Positions 18,738 to 28,525 are shown, numbered from the stretch's first letter. The stretch is 64,000 nucleotides of DNA from Acinetobacter defluvii (GCF_001704615.3 NZ_CP029396.2:1-64000); one strand, 5' to 3'. Program-made: numbers and translations. Notes: generated by a model not told the origin, from the letters alone.

Positions 18738-21425
18738 CTATTTTGCTAAAGCATGGTTAATTTGATCTTCCAAACTACGTCCGTTTTTATCTAGTTTTGT
18801 CGCCATAAGAAAAATACGCTTACCCTGGCTATCTTTAGCCCACTGTCTACCAATAGCATCTTTAACTCTCGCATCATCGGCACTATCTAAGTGACTACCT
18901 TTATACTCAAGAACGAATATAGATCCATCATCCAACTCAGCAACAAAGTCTGGATAAAAATAGTCCTTACCAGTAGGCAACCAAAATGATGTTTGTGGCT
19001 GTTTCGGTATATTTCGGACCCAATATTTTACTCGAGAGTGCCATTCAAGTAGTTGAGCACATCGAAACTCTTCCGAAAGGCTACCACCTTCAGTTTTTTC
19101 TCTTAGGTCGTCAATTTGAGCATAGAAGTGTTTTTCAAACTTGCATCCACCACGATAAGGTTTCTTTACAGGATACTTGCCTGGTTCAAACTTAAATGTA
19201 TTTTCAGGTTGAGGCTGATTGGCCACTTGGAATTGACTAAACAAATCGCCTTGGAAAGCCTGTTGACGCGCCAACTCAAATAACCGATCCAATTCTTTTG
19301 TGATGGCTAGGGATAGTTGGAACTGAGCACGATGTAATTGTGTAAGAGTAAAGTTTTTTACGTGAAGCAAATAACTTAACAGTTTTGTTAAATATGCTCT
19401 TAGCTGAACTTGCGTTACCCCTTGTCTACTTACTTTGCGATCAAGCCAATTAATAAGATCGGTTTCAGTAACCAGAGTCGGCATATTAGAAAATTGAGCT
19501 TGTTGATTCTGAAGTAACGCATAATTGAGTTTTTGTTCATCTATATTAAGATCAATCTCAAAACTATTGACGGTTTCTTTGATAGAAAAACCTTCAAGTT
19601 GTATAGGGAAATCTAATAGATTCCATTCTATAGAGTCTTCTATTGTTTCCTTATCTGCAATTTGCCACATACCATCCACGAACAAACCTAGTTGTGGAAT
19701 TGATGCGAAAGAAGCATTCCAGTTTTCAGGTGCTTGATATGCCTGGCGTTCAGCACGAGCTTCATTAAAGACTTCCTGAACCTTTTCAAGTTGTTTAGGC
19801 GGAGTCTGATCAATTACGGCCTTTTCAATCTTATCAAAAGTTTCATTAGTCGTACCTTTATTGATAATCAAAGAGGTACCTTGGCTATTTTCTCTTGTCT
19901 GAATTGCTTGCTTAAGTTCTTCGGATAGGGTTTCTGGCTTTACTTCAAACGGGACAGAGATCATAGTTTCAGGGATCTTTTGTTTCGTTGCTGTACCATC
20001 GCCTCCAAGCCCAAGATTGTACTGAGGTTTAGCGACAATTGTTGCATCAGCCTCCCACTTCTCAAACCCCATATTTTGAATCATGCGATCTTTAAGTAAC
20101 ATCGTAGCTTGTGCAATAGAACTCGAAATGACATGAGCATACGCTTTATTTAACTCGTCATTTTGACGCAGTTTAGCGTATGGCATCCGTAAAACACGGC
20201 CTAATAATTGCTCAACATCAGTTGCAGAATTTATGTTTTGCAAACTTGCTAACACGTATGCAAAAGAACAATCCCAACCTTCCTTTAATGCCTCTACAGT
20301 GATTACAATCTTGACTTTGCTTTTAGGGCTAAATAGATTTTCATCTTCAAGCTCTTTGGTACCACCAGTAGAAATAGCAATCCAGTCGTTAGTAATATTT
20401 TCATATTCACTTAATAAATGTTCTTTAACAACATTTACATTAGCATCACCATTTTTATCCTGAGCTTGTATTAGCAATATTGGTCGGATATATTCCCTTT
20501 CATTTTGTGCCAGTACTTCTAGTTTCTGGCGTTGTATTAGCGCATCGCGAATACAATCTTGCCAACTACCAGTATGTTCAGTCAGAACTACAGGAAGTTT
20601 AATCATCTCTTCTGATTTTAATTCTGCTGCCGATACTGAATAAAGCACATTATTGTCTTTTGGAGTAGCTGTAAGCTCAATCAAACAACTTGGATTCAAC
20701 GTTTTTAATGTAGTAAAAAACGTTTTACCACCCCGGTTCTTATGAGCTTCATCGACAATGATGATCGGTCTATGTAAATGAAAAAAGTTAACCAAGGAAT
20801 GCTTTACACGGCCTATATCACGTTGCGTTAGAAATGTTTGATATTTCAAAGTATCTTCTGATACTCGATCCATGCCTTCAGTTTGGAAGTCAGTAAGGCT
20901 CGTAAAATGTTCACTTAATGATTCATCAAATGCATAAGCATTGCGTTGATAAGTCTTTTCCTTGTCGATATTGAACGCTTGAATCGTTGTCACAATCACA
21001 ATGCATGATTGATTCACATCATGCTTGTTCAAAGTTTGTAGACTTTCAATGTCACATACTTTGATGCGATCGCCGTAATACCCTTGTAATGCTTTTCTAT
21101 ATGGATGTGTAGCATCAGATAACGCCAAAAGTGTTTGTTGGCGAATCATATCTGTTGGTACAAGCCATAGTACAATTGGAGAATCTGTATTTACGTAGTT
21201 ACGCGCAGCAATCGCAATACTATGTGAAGCAAGTACGGTTTTACCCCCTCCAGTTGGTACGCGTAGACATACACTAGGAATTCCATCTAAGCGATCATTA
21301 TATTTAATGTCTTCACCGACACACTTATTAAAAGCTTTTTCAGCACCTAATGAGGCAGCTAAAGTTAGGTAGTTCTCTAAAGATTGTAAAGACTGGCTTT
21401 GATAGTTTTTTAATTGAAAAGTCAT
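18738..21425 (-). CDS. Type III restriction enzyme, Res subunit
   Basis: 895 aa. The superfamily 2 helicase/translocase part has Walker A RVPTGGGKT (about 55-63), motif II DEAH (225-228), the LTATP motif (about 251-255) and the arginine-finger motif QLLGRVLRMP (about 404-413). Near the C-terminus, FYPDFVAELDDGSIFVLEYKG is the PD-(D/E)XK nuclease core (D...ExK-type, with E-Y-K). Res proteins translocate along DNA and cut when two convergent unmethylated sites meet. The upstream methyltransferase gene is 15 bp away in the same direction, so the two form an operon. The protein looks complete. Confidence 0.9.
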   Translation of the reverse strand: MTFQLKNYQSQSLQSLENYLTLAASLGAEKAFNKCVGEDIKYNDRLDGIPSVCLRVPTGGGKTVLASHSIAIAARNYVNTDSPIVLWLVPTDMIRQQTLLALSDATHPYRKALQGYYGDRIKVCDIESLQTLNKHDVNQSCIVIVTTIQAFNIDKEKTYQRNAYAFDESLSEHFTSLTDFQTEGMDRVSEDTLKYQTFLTQRDIGRVKHSLVNFFHLHRPIIIVDEAHKNRGGKTFFTTLKTLNPSCLIELTATPKDNNVLYSVSAAELKSEEMIKLPVVLTEHTGSWQDCIRDALIQRQKLEVLAQNEREYIRPILLIQAQDKNGDANVNVVKEHLLSEYENITNDWIAISTGGTKELEDENLFSPKSKVKIVITVEALKEGWDCSFAYVLASLQNINSATDVEQLLGRVLRMPYAKLRQNDELNKAYAHVISSSIAQATMLLKDRMIQNMGFEKWEADATIVAKPQYNLGLGGDGTATKQKIPETMISVPFEVKPETLSEELKQAIQTRENSQGTSLIINKGTTNETFDKIEKAVIDQTPPKQLEKVQEVFNEARAERQAYQAPENWNASFASIPQLGLFVDGMWQIADKETIEDSIEWNLLDFPIQLEGFSIKETVNSFEIDLNIDEQKLNYALLQNQQAQFSNMPTLVTETDLINWLDRKVSRQGVTQVQLRAYLTKLLSYLLHVKNFTLTQLHRAQFQLSLAITKELDRLFELARQQAFQGDLFSQFQVANQPQPENTFKFEPGKYPVKKPYRGGCKFEKHFYAQIDDLREKTEGGSLSEEFRCAQLLEWHSRVKYWVRNIPKQPQTSFWLPTGKDYFYPDFVAELDDGSIFVLEYKGSHLDSADDARVKDAIGRQWAKDSQGKRIFLMATKLDKNGRSLEDQINHALAK

Positions 21426-21440
21426 GAGGAACCTTACGTA

Positions 21441-22976
21441 TTAATTGCCATATAACGAATATGGAATCTGTTTAAACTCAATATTTAATTCATCTAATTT
21501 GGTTTTACCTAGTCGTGATGCTTCACCAATAATCACACGCTTACCTTCACTGGTATGGCAATCATTGAGGAAGTTTAATATAGAATGTGTGAGTACATTC
21601 CCACTATTAGGCCGTCTATCACCTAAAATGCCGTTATATAGTAAGAAATAAGATACGCCGTCATGAACACCTAAGAATGGACTCTCAAGGCTTACAGCAC
21701 TATTGAATGCTGATTTAGTTTCGAGCCACCAAATATAACTAGCTAGGTCCATAAACTTAACATCAGAATTTAAAAATCCCTGATCATCAAAAACGGCGTT
21801 GCCTAGTTTATAAAAACTAAAACCTCCACCACCTTGCCACTCCACGGATTTAGATATGCCACCTTGCTCACCTTCAATGACTTTTTCTAAACGCGGGATA
21901 ACGTGAGTTTGAGCATGATCACCCATTTCGATACCAATGTAGTGTCTTTCCATTTTGTGAGCTACAGCGGCGGTAGTCGCTGAACCTAAAAATGAATCAA
22001 GAACCATATCCCCTTTATTTGTCGCAATATAGAGTATTTTTTCCATCAATCTTTCAGGTTTTGGGCTAGAGAATGTTTCATCTTTTCCATACAAAAGTTG
22101 ACTTTCTTTTTTTGCCTCATCGGTATGTCCATGATCTTCATGGTTCCACCAAGTCCAAGGCACTACACCTTTAACTTCAGATAAGTATCTAATAATATTA
22201 GGTTGTGAATCACCATTTTTACCAAAATATATTCGCCCTTCTTCTAACAATCTATCATATGTTGCTCTTGAAACACCCCAACACCTTCCCTCTGGAGGTC
22301 TGAAAGATTTACCTGATGGGCTCACAATTTCATAAAATTGCTCTGGTGTAGCATGTCCAGCTTGCGCTGTCATAGGAATACCACGCCATCTGCCTTTAGG
22401 ATCATTATTTGGGTTTTTATATACTTTTGCTTGCGTTTCATTCATAGGAACTAGATTACGAACTTTTTTAAACTCCATTGAGTTTTTAGCATATACAAGC
22501 AAGTGGTCGTGAGCATCTCCAATAGCTTCACGGTTTTCTCTCGAATATCTTTTTTGCCATACGATGTTTGCTACAAAGTTTTTTCTTCCAAAGATTTCGT
22601 CACACATGACCTTTAAATAATGTGATTCGTTATCATCAAGAGTAATCCAAATAGAACCATCTTCAGTTAAAAGCTCCTTTAGTAATTGCAAACGTGGATA
22701 CATCATTGTAAGCCATTGAGCGTGTTCTAATTTATCATCATAGTGCTCAAAAGCTGATTGACTGTTATACGGTGGATCAATAAAAACACATTTAACCTTA
22801 CCGCCATATAAAGGTAGTAAAGATTTTAAGATTTGTAGATTATCACCCTGAATAATAAGGTTTTCTTTGGCTGTATCGGTATCACCAAATGATTTCTGGA
22901 ATTTTAAAAGATGGAATGGAACTTGGCTTGCTGTTTCTTCGGCTTGGTTACGATTAACCCAATCGAGTAAAGGCAT
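21441..22976 (-). CDS. Type III DNA methyltransferase, Mod subunit
   Basis: 511 aa from the ATG at 22976; an in-frame GTG three codons upstream is an alternative. It is a beta-class amino-methyltransferase: the catalytic motif IV VFIDPPYNSQ (DPPY about 67-70) precedes the SAM-binding motif I MVLDSFLGSATTAAVA (about 325-340). This order is characteristic of type III Mod proteins and predicts N6-adenine methylation. The central region (about 120-290) is the probable target recognition domain and determines sequence specificity. The pair with the Res gene should be a functional type III system. No simple-sequence repeat suggesting phase variation is visible in the gene. Confidence 0.9.
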   Translation of the reverse strand: MPLLDWVNRNQAEETASQVPFHLLKFQKSFGDTDTAKENLIIQGDNLQILKSLLPLYGGKVKCVFIDPPYNSQSAFEHYDDKLEHAQWLTMMYPRLQLLKELLTEDGSIWITLDDNESHYLKVMCDEIFGRKNFVANIVWQKRYSRENREAIGDAHDHLLVYAKNSMEFKKVRNLVPMNETQAKVYKNPNNDPKGRWRGIPMTAQAGHATPEQFYEIVSPSGKSFRPPEGRCWGVSRATYDRLLEEGRIYFGKNGDSQPNIIRYLSEVKGVVPWTWWNHEDHGHTDEAKKESQLLYGKDETFSSPKPERLMEKILYIATNKGDMVLDSFLGSATTAAVAHKMERHYIGIEMGDHAQTHVIPRLEKVIEGEQGGISKSVEWQGGGGFSFYKLGNAVFDDQGFLNSDVKFMDLASYIWWLETKSAFNSAVSLESPFLGVHDGVSYFLLYNGILGDRRPNSGNVLTHSILNFLNDCHTSEGKRVIIGEASRLGKTKLDELNIEFKQIPYSLYGN

Positions 22977-23148
22977 AAAAATCACAATTATAGGTTTAAA
23001 TTAATAACCTATTATCAACTATTTATTTATTTTATATCTATAAGAATGATGAAAATATTTAATTTAACCCATTAAAAAACCACTAAATAGCTTAGTGGCT
23101 TGTTCTGTTTTGGTGATTAATTGGATTCCGTGGATATGACAATAGATG

Positions 23149-23457
23149 TCATATAAAACCTTCTTTGAACTGTCGCCCTTCCAGCGACTCTAAGTGCATT
23201 TCAAGGAAATCTATTGCCACTTCTGAGTAATTTGCGTTGGCTGAACAATTCACCAACTTTTCATCACAAAGACATTTTCCCAAATTTGCCAACTGAGTAA
23301 CCAACTCATTTCGTACAGAAGCCAAGCTGAGAGCTTCAATCTGAGCTTGCAGTTCTTCACTGAAAAACTGCAGTTCCATACGATTACCACATTGTTGTTG
23401 CAGTACATATTTATTTAATACCGCTACGGCTTTAGCGGTATTTAATTCACCGTTCAT
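23149..23457 (-). CDS. Small protein of unknown function, downstream of SNase gene
   Basis: 102 aa from the ATG at 23457; a TTG one codon upstream is in frame. Helical, with four cysteines (QQCGNR, KCLCDEK, NCSAN). No signal peptide. It follows the SNase-like gene by 5 bp in the same orientation, so it is translated from the same message. Function unknown. Confidence 0.6.
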   Translation of the reverse strand: MNGELNTAKAVAVLNKYVLQQQCGNRMELQFFSEELQAQIEALSLASVRNELVTQLANLGKCLCDEKLVNCSANANYSEVAIDFLEMHLESLEGRQFKEGFI

Positions 23458-23462
23458 CAATA

Positions 23463-23969
23463 TTACTTATTGTGACGGTACTGGCTTGGATAAACAGGGT
23501 TTGGATCAGCCCATAAACCAAGGCGTTGAGAACGTGCGTTGCTTTCAGCACTCAAAATAATTTTATCTTTGAGATATTCACGATAAGCCCATGCATAGCC
23601 ATCTTTAACTTGCTTATAGTTAACACTATTCACGATGTTTAAGTTAGGCACTTGGTTTGTACGCATCTGAAAAATGGTACCAAGAGTACGACCGTAGCGG
23701 TCCTTACTATTTTCTTGCACATACACAATCGTTTCATGCAAGAAACTGATGTTCTGACGCGATTTCTGACCAAAAGCTTGACTCTTTTCTGGTGCATCAA
23801 TCTGGTTGAAGCGAACACGGATCTGCTCATTGTTGTTGTTTAAAACGGTGATAGTGTCGCCGTCAGAAATACGTACAACTTTGCCAACAAAATCGGCTTG
23901 AGCTGCAGTAGCAACAACAGACATGGATAAGGTTAAAGCTAAACTTTTTAAAGTTGTATTAAGGTTCAT
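23463..23969 (-). CDS. Exported thermonuclease-like (SNase) nuclease
   Basis: 168 aa. Signal peptide (MNLNTTLKSLALTLSMSVVATAAQA, cleavage after AQA) followed by a staphylococcal-nuclease OB fold. Visible catalytic signature: VVRISDGDTITV with Asp, IRVRFNQIDAPEKSQAFG with Arg and the DAPE motif, and the second arginine in KDRYGRTLGTI. Hydrolyses DNA/RNA with Ca2+ in the periplasm or outside. SNases are common in conjugative plasmids. The gene precedes the 102-aa gene with a 5-bp gap; the lytic transglycosylase gene lies about 85 bp upstream in the same direction. Confidence 0.88.
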   Translation of the reverse strand: MNLNTTLKSLALTLSMSVVATAAQADFVGKVVRISDGDTITVLNNNNEQIRVRFNQIDAPEKSQAFGQKSRQNISFLHETIVYVQENSKDRYGRTLGTIFQMRTNQVPNLNIVNSVNYKQVKDGYAWAYREYLKDKIILSAESNARSQRLGLWADPNPVYPSQYRHNK

Positions 23970-24054
23970 TTTGAATCCTTAGTGGGTAAAGAATAGGTAA
24001 ATTATATCGCATTACATAACTGGAATTTTTTTCTTAAAAAATATATTTAGCTGA

Positions 24055-24921
24055 TTAGTTAGGATTTATCCCCTTTCTCTCAAGCCAGTTTTTCCATTGA
24101 AGTGCATACGCAACTAAACCAGGTTGTTTCGCCGTGCCATTGCGATATATCGCATTAAAAGATGGCGTCCATGAATGGTAAGCAGCTGCTCTAACCCAAA
24201 AATCGGTTGACGGTTTTGTGGCTAATCGATTTCGCAAGATCTTGGCTGCAAGTCGCGCATTCAGACATCCATCAGTACGCACATAATGGCTGTTATAACT
24301 TTCAAACATACCGCCACGTTTAAAGTGTATGGTATTGATTTGGAATTGCCCCATATCCAATGAAAGGTTTTTGTTTTGCACTGTTTGTCCATTGGTACCA
24401 CGCTCTTTGCTATGTATACCCAATAAAACATACAGCGGAACACCTTCTGACCGCGCAGCATGAATAACACAACTCAAAGTAGCGACTCTACCCGGTACGG
24501 TTTGATCGTAAGATGCACTCGCTTGATTGTATTGCGTAGTTGGATAGGTATAAGTAACAGGACGGATATTCTGGCGAACGGGTTGTTGTTGTGGTGCTGG
24601 TGCTTGCTGGCCACTAGGTTGTGGTCCATTTTGTGCAACTGCCGTGCGCTCAGTGCTAGTCGAAGTTTCTTCAGTTTTTTTCGGTGTGTACTTCACGCCC
24701 AAGTAACGACTCGTAAAGCCTCTTTGCTTTGCTGGCGCCGTTTCTTGCTGAGTGTTGGTCATGACCTGAAATGGTCGATATGGTGTACTTGATCCATTAG
24801 AATTGACATGGTTTGCATATGAACCTAGAGCCTCAGAACTTTGAGGCAATTGAGCATAAGCAACGCTTGATCCTAATAGAGTCGCAAATAGCGTTGGTTT
24901 TAACAGCATATTAATCAGCAC
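24055..24921 (-). CDS. Exported lytic transglycosylase-like protein
   Basis: 288 aa. Signal peptide (MLLKPTLFATLLGSSVAYA), a Pro/Gln/Thr-rich linker (about 40-140), then a lysozyme-like domain. Visible signature: LLGIHSKERGTNGQ with the candidate catalytic glutamate, LDMGQFQIN, and RAAAYHSWTPSFNAIYR. Such enzymes make gaps in peptidoglycan for secretion or conjugation machinery. The start overlaps the end of the membrane gene upstream by 11 bp, so both are co-transcribed. Confidence 0.78.
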   Translation of the reverse strand: MLINMLLKPTLFATLLGSSVAYAQLPQSSEALGSYANHVNSNGSSTPYRPFQVMTNTQQETAPAKQRGFTSRYLGVKYTPKKTEETSTSTERTAVAQNGPQPSGQQAPAPQQQPVRQNIRPVTYTYPTTQYNQASASYDQTVPGRVATLSCVIHAARSEGVPLYVLLGIHSKERGTNGQTVQNKNLSLDMGQFQINTIHFKRGGMFESYNSHYVRTDGCLNARLAAKILRNRLATKPSTDFWVRAAAYHSWTPSFNAIYRNGTAKQPGLVAYALQWKNWLERKGINPN

Positions 24922-25717
24922 CTTTATCGTTGTTGTTGAAATTGTCGATTAGGTGCTGTTTACGGTCAGCTAACTTATTCAGTGTTTCAACTGGCAATGG
25001 GTTTTTGCCGTCATACCACGATAAGCTATATTTTTTTGGCGCATAGCGGAACCATGCCAAGAATGGCGAATTCGGTAAGAATAAAAGACCAGTACGGACT
25101 TGCCATGCACGATAAGCTGAATTGATGCTAACCATGTATAGATAAAACACCAATAATACACCTGGTACAACAAGCATTGGATATAGCGCTTTAAAGAACA
25201 TATAAACTACGTACAAGCCTGTAAACATAGATAATGCTAAATACAAATAAGACGAAAACTGATGGTTTTTAACAAGCTTGTCTATTTCATCATTACTCAT
25301 TGAAGCTAAACGTTCTTGCCCTCTTGGGTAGTGAGTATTAGCAATGAGTCTTTTCAGTTGTTTAAAATTGTTAGGTGCGACAATTTCATATTCACATAAA
25401 GGGTGTGCACATACCCAATTCACGTTGCCTTTATAAGAACGTGGAATCCTGTTGTCATGCATTAAAATCGATTTACCGCATTCGGGGCATGTTGGAGACA
25501 GCATTGATCTAATATTAGATAAATGCGGTAAAAACCCTTTTCTAGCTGAACTCCAGTGGGTTTTACGCCCGAAATCAAAAAAGACTCGCTTTAAAATACC
25601 TGATTTACGGGGTTGACTAGCTTCAATTGCCTGTTTAATGGCAGCTTCATCTAAAACCTCATTGGTAATATTTACCTTTTGTGTAGCACTATCAGAACTA
25701 TTTTTATCTGAAGACAT
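24911..25717 (-). CDS. Membrane protein with N-terminal zinc finger
   Basis: 268 aa. A cytosolic N-terminal part contains CPECGKSILMHDNRIP and, about 20 residues later, CAHPLCEYE, a probable four-cysteine zinc site (about 77-110). Two membrane helices follow (about 156-172 LYLALSMFTGLYVVYMFF and 178-196 MLVVPGVLLVFYLYMV), and then a soluble tail. It overlaps the transglycosylase gene. Unknown function, possibly envelope-linked. Confidence 0.68.
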   Translation of the reverse strand: MSSDKNSSDSATQKVNITNEVLDEAAIKQAIEASQPRKSGILKRVFFDFGRKTHWSSARKGFLPHLSNIRSMLSPTCPECGKSILMHDNRIPRSYKGNVNWVCAHPLCEYEIVAPNNFKQLKRLIANTHYPRGQERLASMSNDEIDKLVKNHQFSSYLYLALSMFTGLYVVYMFFKALYPMLVVPGVLLVFYLYMVSINSAYRAWQVRTGLLFLPNSPFLAWFRYAPKKYSLSWYDGKNPLPVETLNKLADRKQHLIDNFNNNDKGAD

Positions 25718-25776
25718 ACTTTTACCTACGGACTTTTATTATGTAGAATACGTTATTATATTAAAGGATTTTCAAC

Positions 25777-26199
25777 GTGTCTAAAACCCTTTTTATTTTC
25801 GCAACGGTTATTTTAATTTCCACCCTTTTAAGTGCCTGTAATAACTCTAATACTCCAAATGAACAAGATCCATTAAAAGGTCAAGAACAGAAGTTTTTAG
25901 ACGAATCGGCAACGAGTGAATCAAAAGAACTTGTGTTTTATGACTTGGTAGATCCTAAGAAAAAAGACCAACCTATAAAGGCTGAAGAAGCAAGTGCTTC
26001 CGAGCCTGAAGCCCAAGAACAACAACCTGAAAACGCCTTATCTCCTGAGGTTCTTGAAGCGATTCGTAAACATACAGAACGACAAGAAAAAAAGGAAAAT
26101 GCACTCAGAACAATAGCTGAAGCTAAGCGTATTGAAGCATTATTAGTAGGTAAAGATCGCAGTAGTGATGATGGCTATACCTATAACAGTGATGAATAA
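25777..26199 (+). CDS. Lipoprotein
   Basis: 140 aa. Signal peptide with lipobox MSKTLFIFATVILISTLLSAC, lipid-attached Cys21. The rest is hydrophilic and Glu/Ala/Lys rich, with a probable coiled-coil helix (about 90-125). Divergent from the zinc-finger membrane gene. Function unknown. Confidence 0.8.
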   Translation: MSKTLFIFATVILISTLLSACNNSNTPNEQDPLKGQEQKFLDESATSESKELVFYDLVDPKKKDQPIKAEEASASEPEAQEQQPENALSPEVLEAIRKHTERQEKKENALRTIAEAKRIEALLVGKDRSSDDGYTYNSDE

Positions 26200-26265
26200 T
26201 TGATATATCAATGGTTTTAACCAATACAAACTTATTATTTTAAGTTAAAATGTTTTAAATTTTTT

Positions 26266-26274
26266 GGTATATAC
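26266..26274 (+). promoter_or_regulatory. GGTATATAC motif immediately before a start codon
   Basis: TTGGTATATACGGTTATG: the motif ends five bases before the ATG at 26279. This places a candidate regulator site over the ribosome-binding region and argues against the in-frame TTG at 26264 as the true start. Confidence 0.4.
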
Positions 26275-26278
26275 GGTT

Positions 26279-26818
26279 ATGTTTAACAGTGCTTTTAAGA
26301 AACATAAAATAAAAATATGTTTTGGCTTGCCAATCATAATTGTGGTTTCGATCTTAATATTCAAAATCTACTCCTACCCCTTTAAGCCAAGACTCTTAAG
26401 CCCCGATTGGATTGAAAGTCGCTACAATGGTTGGGAAGTTGAACATCATGACTTATGGATTGCTACAATTGTGGATGTTGTTGGTCCAAAAACAGTAAAA
26501 ATTAGAAATCAAAATGGAGAAGAAAAAATTATGGATCTTCTCTATATAAATGCTTTGCAATCTTCGGAAAAAATGAAAAACCTCTATATCAATAGCTTGT
26601 CCGGTTATGTTGGCCAACAGCTATTTGTAAAAGGAGATTCAGACAAAGCGCGGTTTAATGGCGTCTTGATCGATGGTAACGGTGAAAATATCAATCTAAA
26701 CCTAACTTATGTACCAGGTGCGGTATTGGATATGTCATCAACTGCATACATTCATGACCGAGAAAAGCAATTAGTTCCTTATTTCGCGAATATCAATTCA
26801 GAAAATAGAACGTTTTAA
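26279..26818 (+). CDS. Membrane-anchored SNase-fold-like protein
   Basis: 179 aa from the ATG at 26279. An N-terminal membrane anchor (ICFGLPIIIVVSILIFKIYSY, about 13-33) precedes a domain whose strand order recalls staphylococcal nuclease: IATIVDVVGPKTVKIRNQNGEE, MDLLYINALQSSEK (where SNases have xIDAPE), YVGQQLFVKGDSDKARFNGVLI, then an INLNLTYVPGAV end strand. The catalytic Asp/Arg/Glu set is not preserved, so it would be an inactive relative used for binding. The fold assignment is inference from the pattern only. Confidence 0.6.
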   Translation: MFNSAFKKHKIKICFGLPIIIVVSILIFKIYSYPFKPRLLSPDWIESRYNGWEVEHHDLWIATIVDVVGPKTVKIRNQNGEEKIMDLLYINALQSSEKMKNLYINSLSGYVGQQLFVKGDSDKARFNGVLIDGNGENINLNLTYVPGAVLDMSSTAYIHDREKQLVPYFANINSENRTF

Positions 26819-26852
26819 GTTATAAATTAAGGGATATTAGAAAGGCCAAGCT

Positions 26853-27593
26853 ATGCCAGCACCATTATGTTTTCTCACACTGGAATTTACCGCCAAAGTC
26901 AAGAATCCAGTTGATGTGCCTGACATTATTAAGTCGTCTATTTTGACGCGTATTAAAAAGTGCCGCACATCATCAATAGAACAGGTTCAGTATCTTTATA
27001 ATGCTGAAGAGAGCTACTGGAAGCCAAAAAAACAAGTCACTGAAGAAGCAACTCAATATCATGGCATCACCAATGAAGATTTATTAACGCAAGACTCAAT
27101 CAATGGTCTAAAGATTAAAAACTATGTTGTGTATTGGGCAAACGTTTATACATTTAGAATTTTGCAAAAAAGCAAAGTGAAGTTTTTTAATCACCGCTTT
27201 ATCTTTTTAAACAACTTAATCAACGTGATTGGTGAAGATGGTTCCCTACCCATGACAGAATGGGCACGTTTAGCCAGTGCAGCTTCGGGAAATAATGAAT
27301 TTCCAGAAGAGATACTGACTAACACTAACAATAAGGTCATCTGTTTGACCGTTATATTTGATTATATTTCTGAAAAATTAACATCACTTTATGGTTTGGA
27401 TCTAAATAAGCATTACGATCTGGTTGCTGCAGTACAATACAACAGTGCTATCAAAGCTAAGAGTCAAAAATCATTAAAGGTTCATAAGCTTATGCGTGAT
27501 GATTTTAATGAGTTTAAATTGCTTTTAGACAAAGGCATGGAGATTAAGAGAATTAAAAAGGAATATTTTATAAATAACAACTACCTCCCTTAA
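26853..27593 (+). CDS. Unknown 246-aa protein
   Basis: 246 aa, soluble, start MPAPLCFLTLEFTAKVK with a weak Shine-Dalgarno about 15 bp upstream (GAAAGG). The C-terminus is basic (MEIKRIKKEYFINNNYLP). No family recognised. It starts 34 bp after the SNase-fold-like gene and ends before a strong terminator, so the two genes form an operon. Confidence 0.65.
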   Translation: MPAPLCFLTLEFTAKVKNPVDVPDIIKSSILTRIKKCRTSSIEQVQYLYNAEESYWKPKKQVTEEATQYHGITNEDLLTQDSINGLKIKNYVVYWANVYTFRILQKSKVKFFNHRFIFLNNLINVIGEDGSLPMTEWARLASAASGNNEFPEEILTNTNNKVICLTVIFDYISEKLTSLYGLDLNKHYDLVAAVQYNSAIKAKSQKSLKVHKLMRDDFNEFKLLLDKGMEIKRIKKEYFINNNYLP

Positions 27594-27597
27594 ACCT

Positions 27598-27627
27598 AAA
27601 AGCCACTTTCTTAAAAGTGGCTTTTTT
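27598..27627 (+). terminator. Rho-independent terminator
   Basis: AAAAGCCACTTT / AAAGTGGCTTTT stem with a T run directly after the 246-aa gene. Confidence 0.85.
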
Positions 27628-27710
27628 GCGTTAAACATAAAATAAACTATCACTAAAACCCTTTTTTAAAATATAATACTTTTAATTTCTATTTTAACTG
27701 GTGATACATT

Positions 27711-28457
27711 GTGAGTTTAATTAAGAAGCAAAAAGACATTCTATCTCACGACCCTCTTGTTTCAATTTTTAGTAACAATGACCTTTTAACAATCTCAGTT
27801 GATACGGATTCTGAAGATTTGAATCGTCAACCTAAAAATATAAAAATCCCGAATGCCGATCTTAAAGAGTTAACAATACAAATCAGTGGTTTTGATACTT
27901 TAGAAAACAATGATGTTGGTCGTTATTTCACTTGTTCTGGTACCGTAGAGCTCGTTAATACACTAGGTAATGGTGAAGAAAAACGTTTTGTATTAGCAGA
28001 GCCAAAAATCAAAGTAAACGTGGTTAAAAAAGGTCATTTACCGCAAACAGAACAAATTAAACAATTGGTTCGTAATGCGTGGATGGATGCATTTAGTGAT
28101 GGTTGCCAAAACATTAACCAACCTTACCACTATGAAGATGAAACTTGGTTTGAACGCTTCAAAGGTAGCATTATTGGTAAGTTTGTACTGATCGTACTTG
28201 CCACTTTCTTCGCTGCTTTCATTGGTTTGGCTATTTTTGGTTATGTTGCTGGTAAAAAACAACAGGACCCAACATTAGAAATTGCGAATCAAATTGCTCA
28301 AGATCCTGAAGCATTAAAGCAATTGCTGAATCAATATGATCAACAAAATAACCAATCTGGTGCACCTACTCCACAAGCATCACCAGAACAAGCAGCTGAG
28401 CAAGAAAGACAGCAAGAAATTAGCTCATTCGGTTTAGATGCTGGATCTAGCGAATAA
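27711..28457 (+). CDS. Single-pass membrane protein
   Basis: 248 aa, GTG start. A soluble N-terminal domain (about 1-150) of alternating strands precedes a membrane helix at about 160-182 (FVLIVLATFFAAFIGLAIFGY), and an acidic Gln/Glu/Pro-rich C-terminal tail (about 185-248) follows. No signal peptide, so the N-domain is cytosolic. Family unknown. Confidence 0.68.
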   Translation: MSLIKKQKDILSHDPLVSIFSNNDLLTISVDTDSEDLNRQPKNIKIPNADLKELTIQISGFDTLENNDVGRYFTCSGTVELVNTLGNGEEKRFVLAEPKIKVNVVKKGHLPQTEQIKQLVRNAWMDAFSDGCQNINQPYHYEDETWFERFKGSIIGKFVLIVLATFFAAFIGLAIFGYVAGKKQQDPTLEIANQIAQDPEALKQLLNQYDQQNNQSGAPTPQASPEQAAEQERQQEISSFGLDAGSSE

Positions 28458-28472
28458 CGCTGATTAAGCAAT

Positions 28473-28512
28473 AAAAAAGCACCTTAGTCATAAATACTTT
28501 GGTGCTTTTTTT
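28473..28512. terminator. Bidirectional terminator
   Basis: AAAAAAGCACC ... GGTGCTTTTTT stem between the convergent membrane protein gene and the TraX-like gene. Confidence 0.8.
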
Positions 28513-28525
28513 GAGCCTAAATTTA

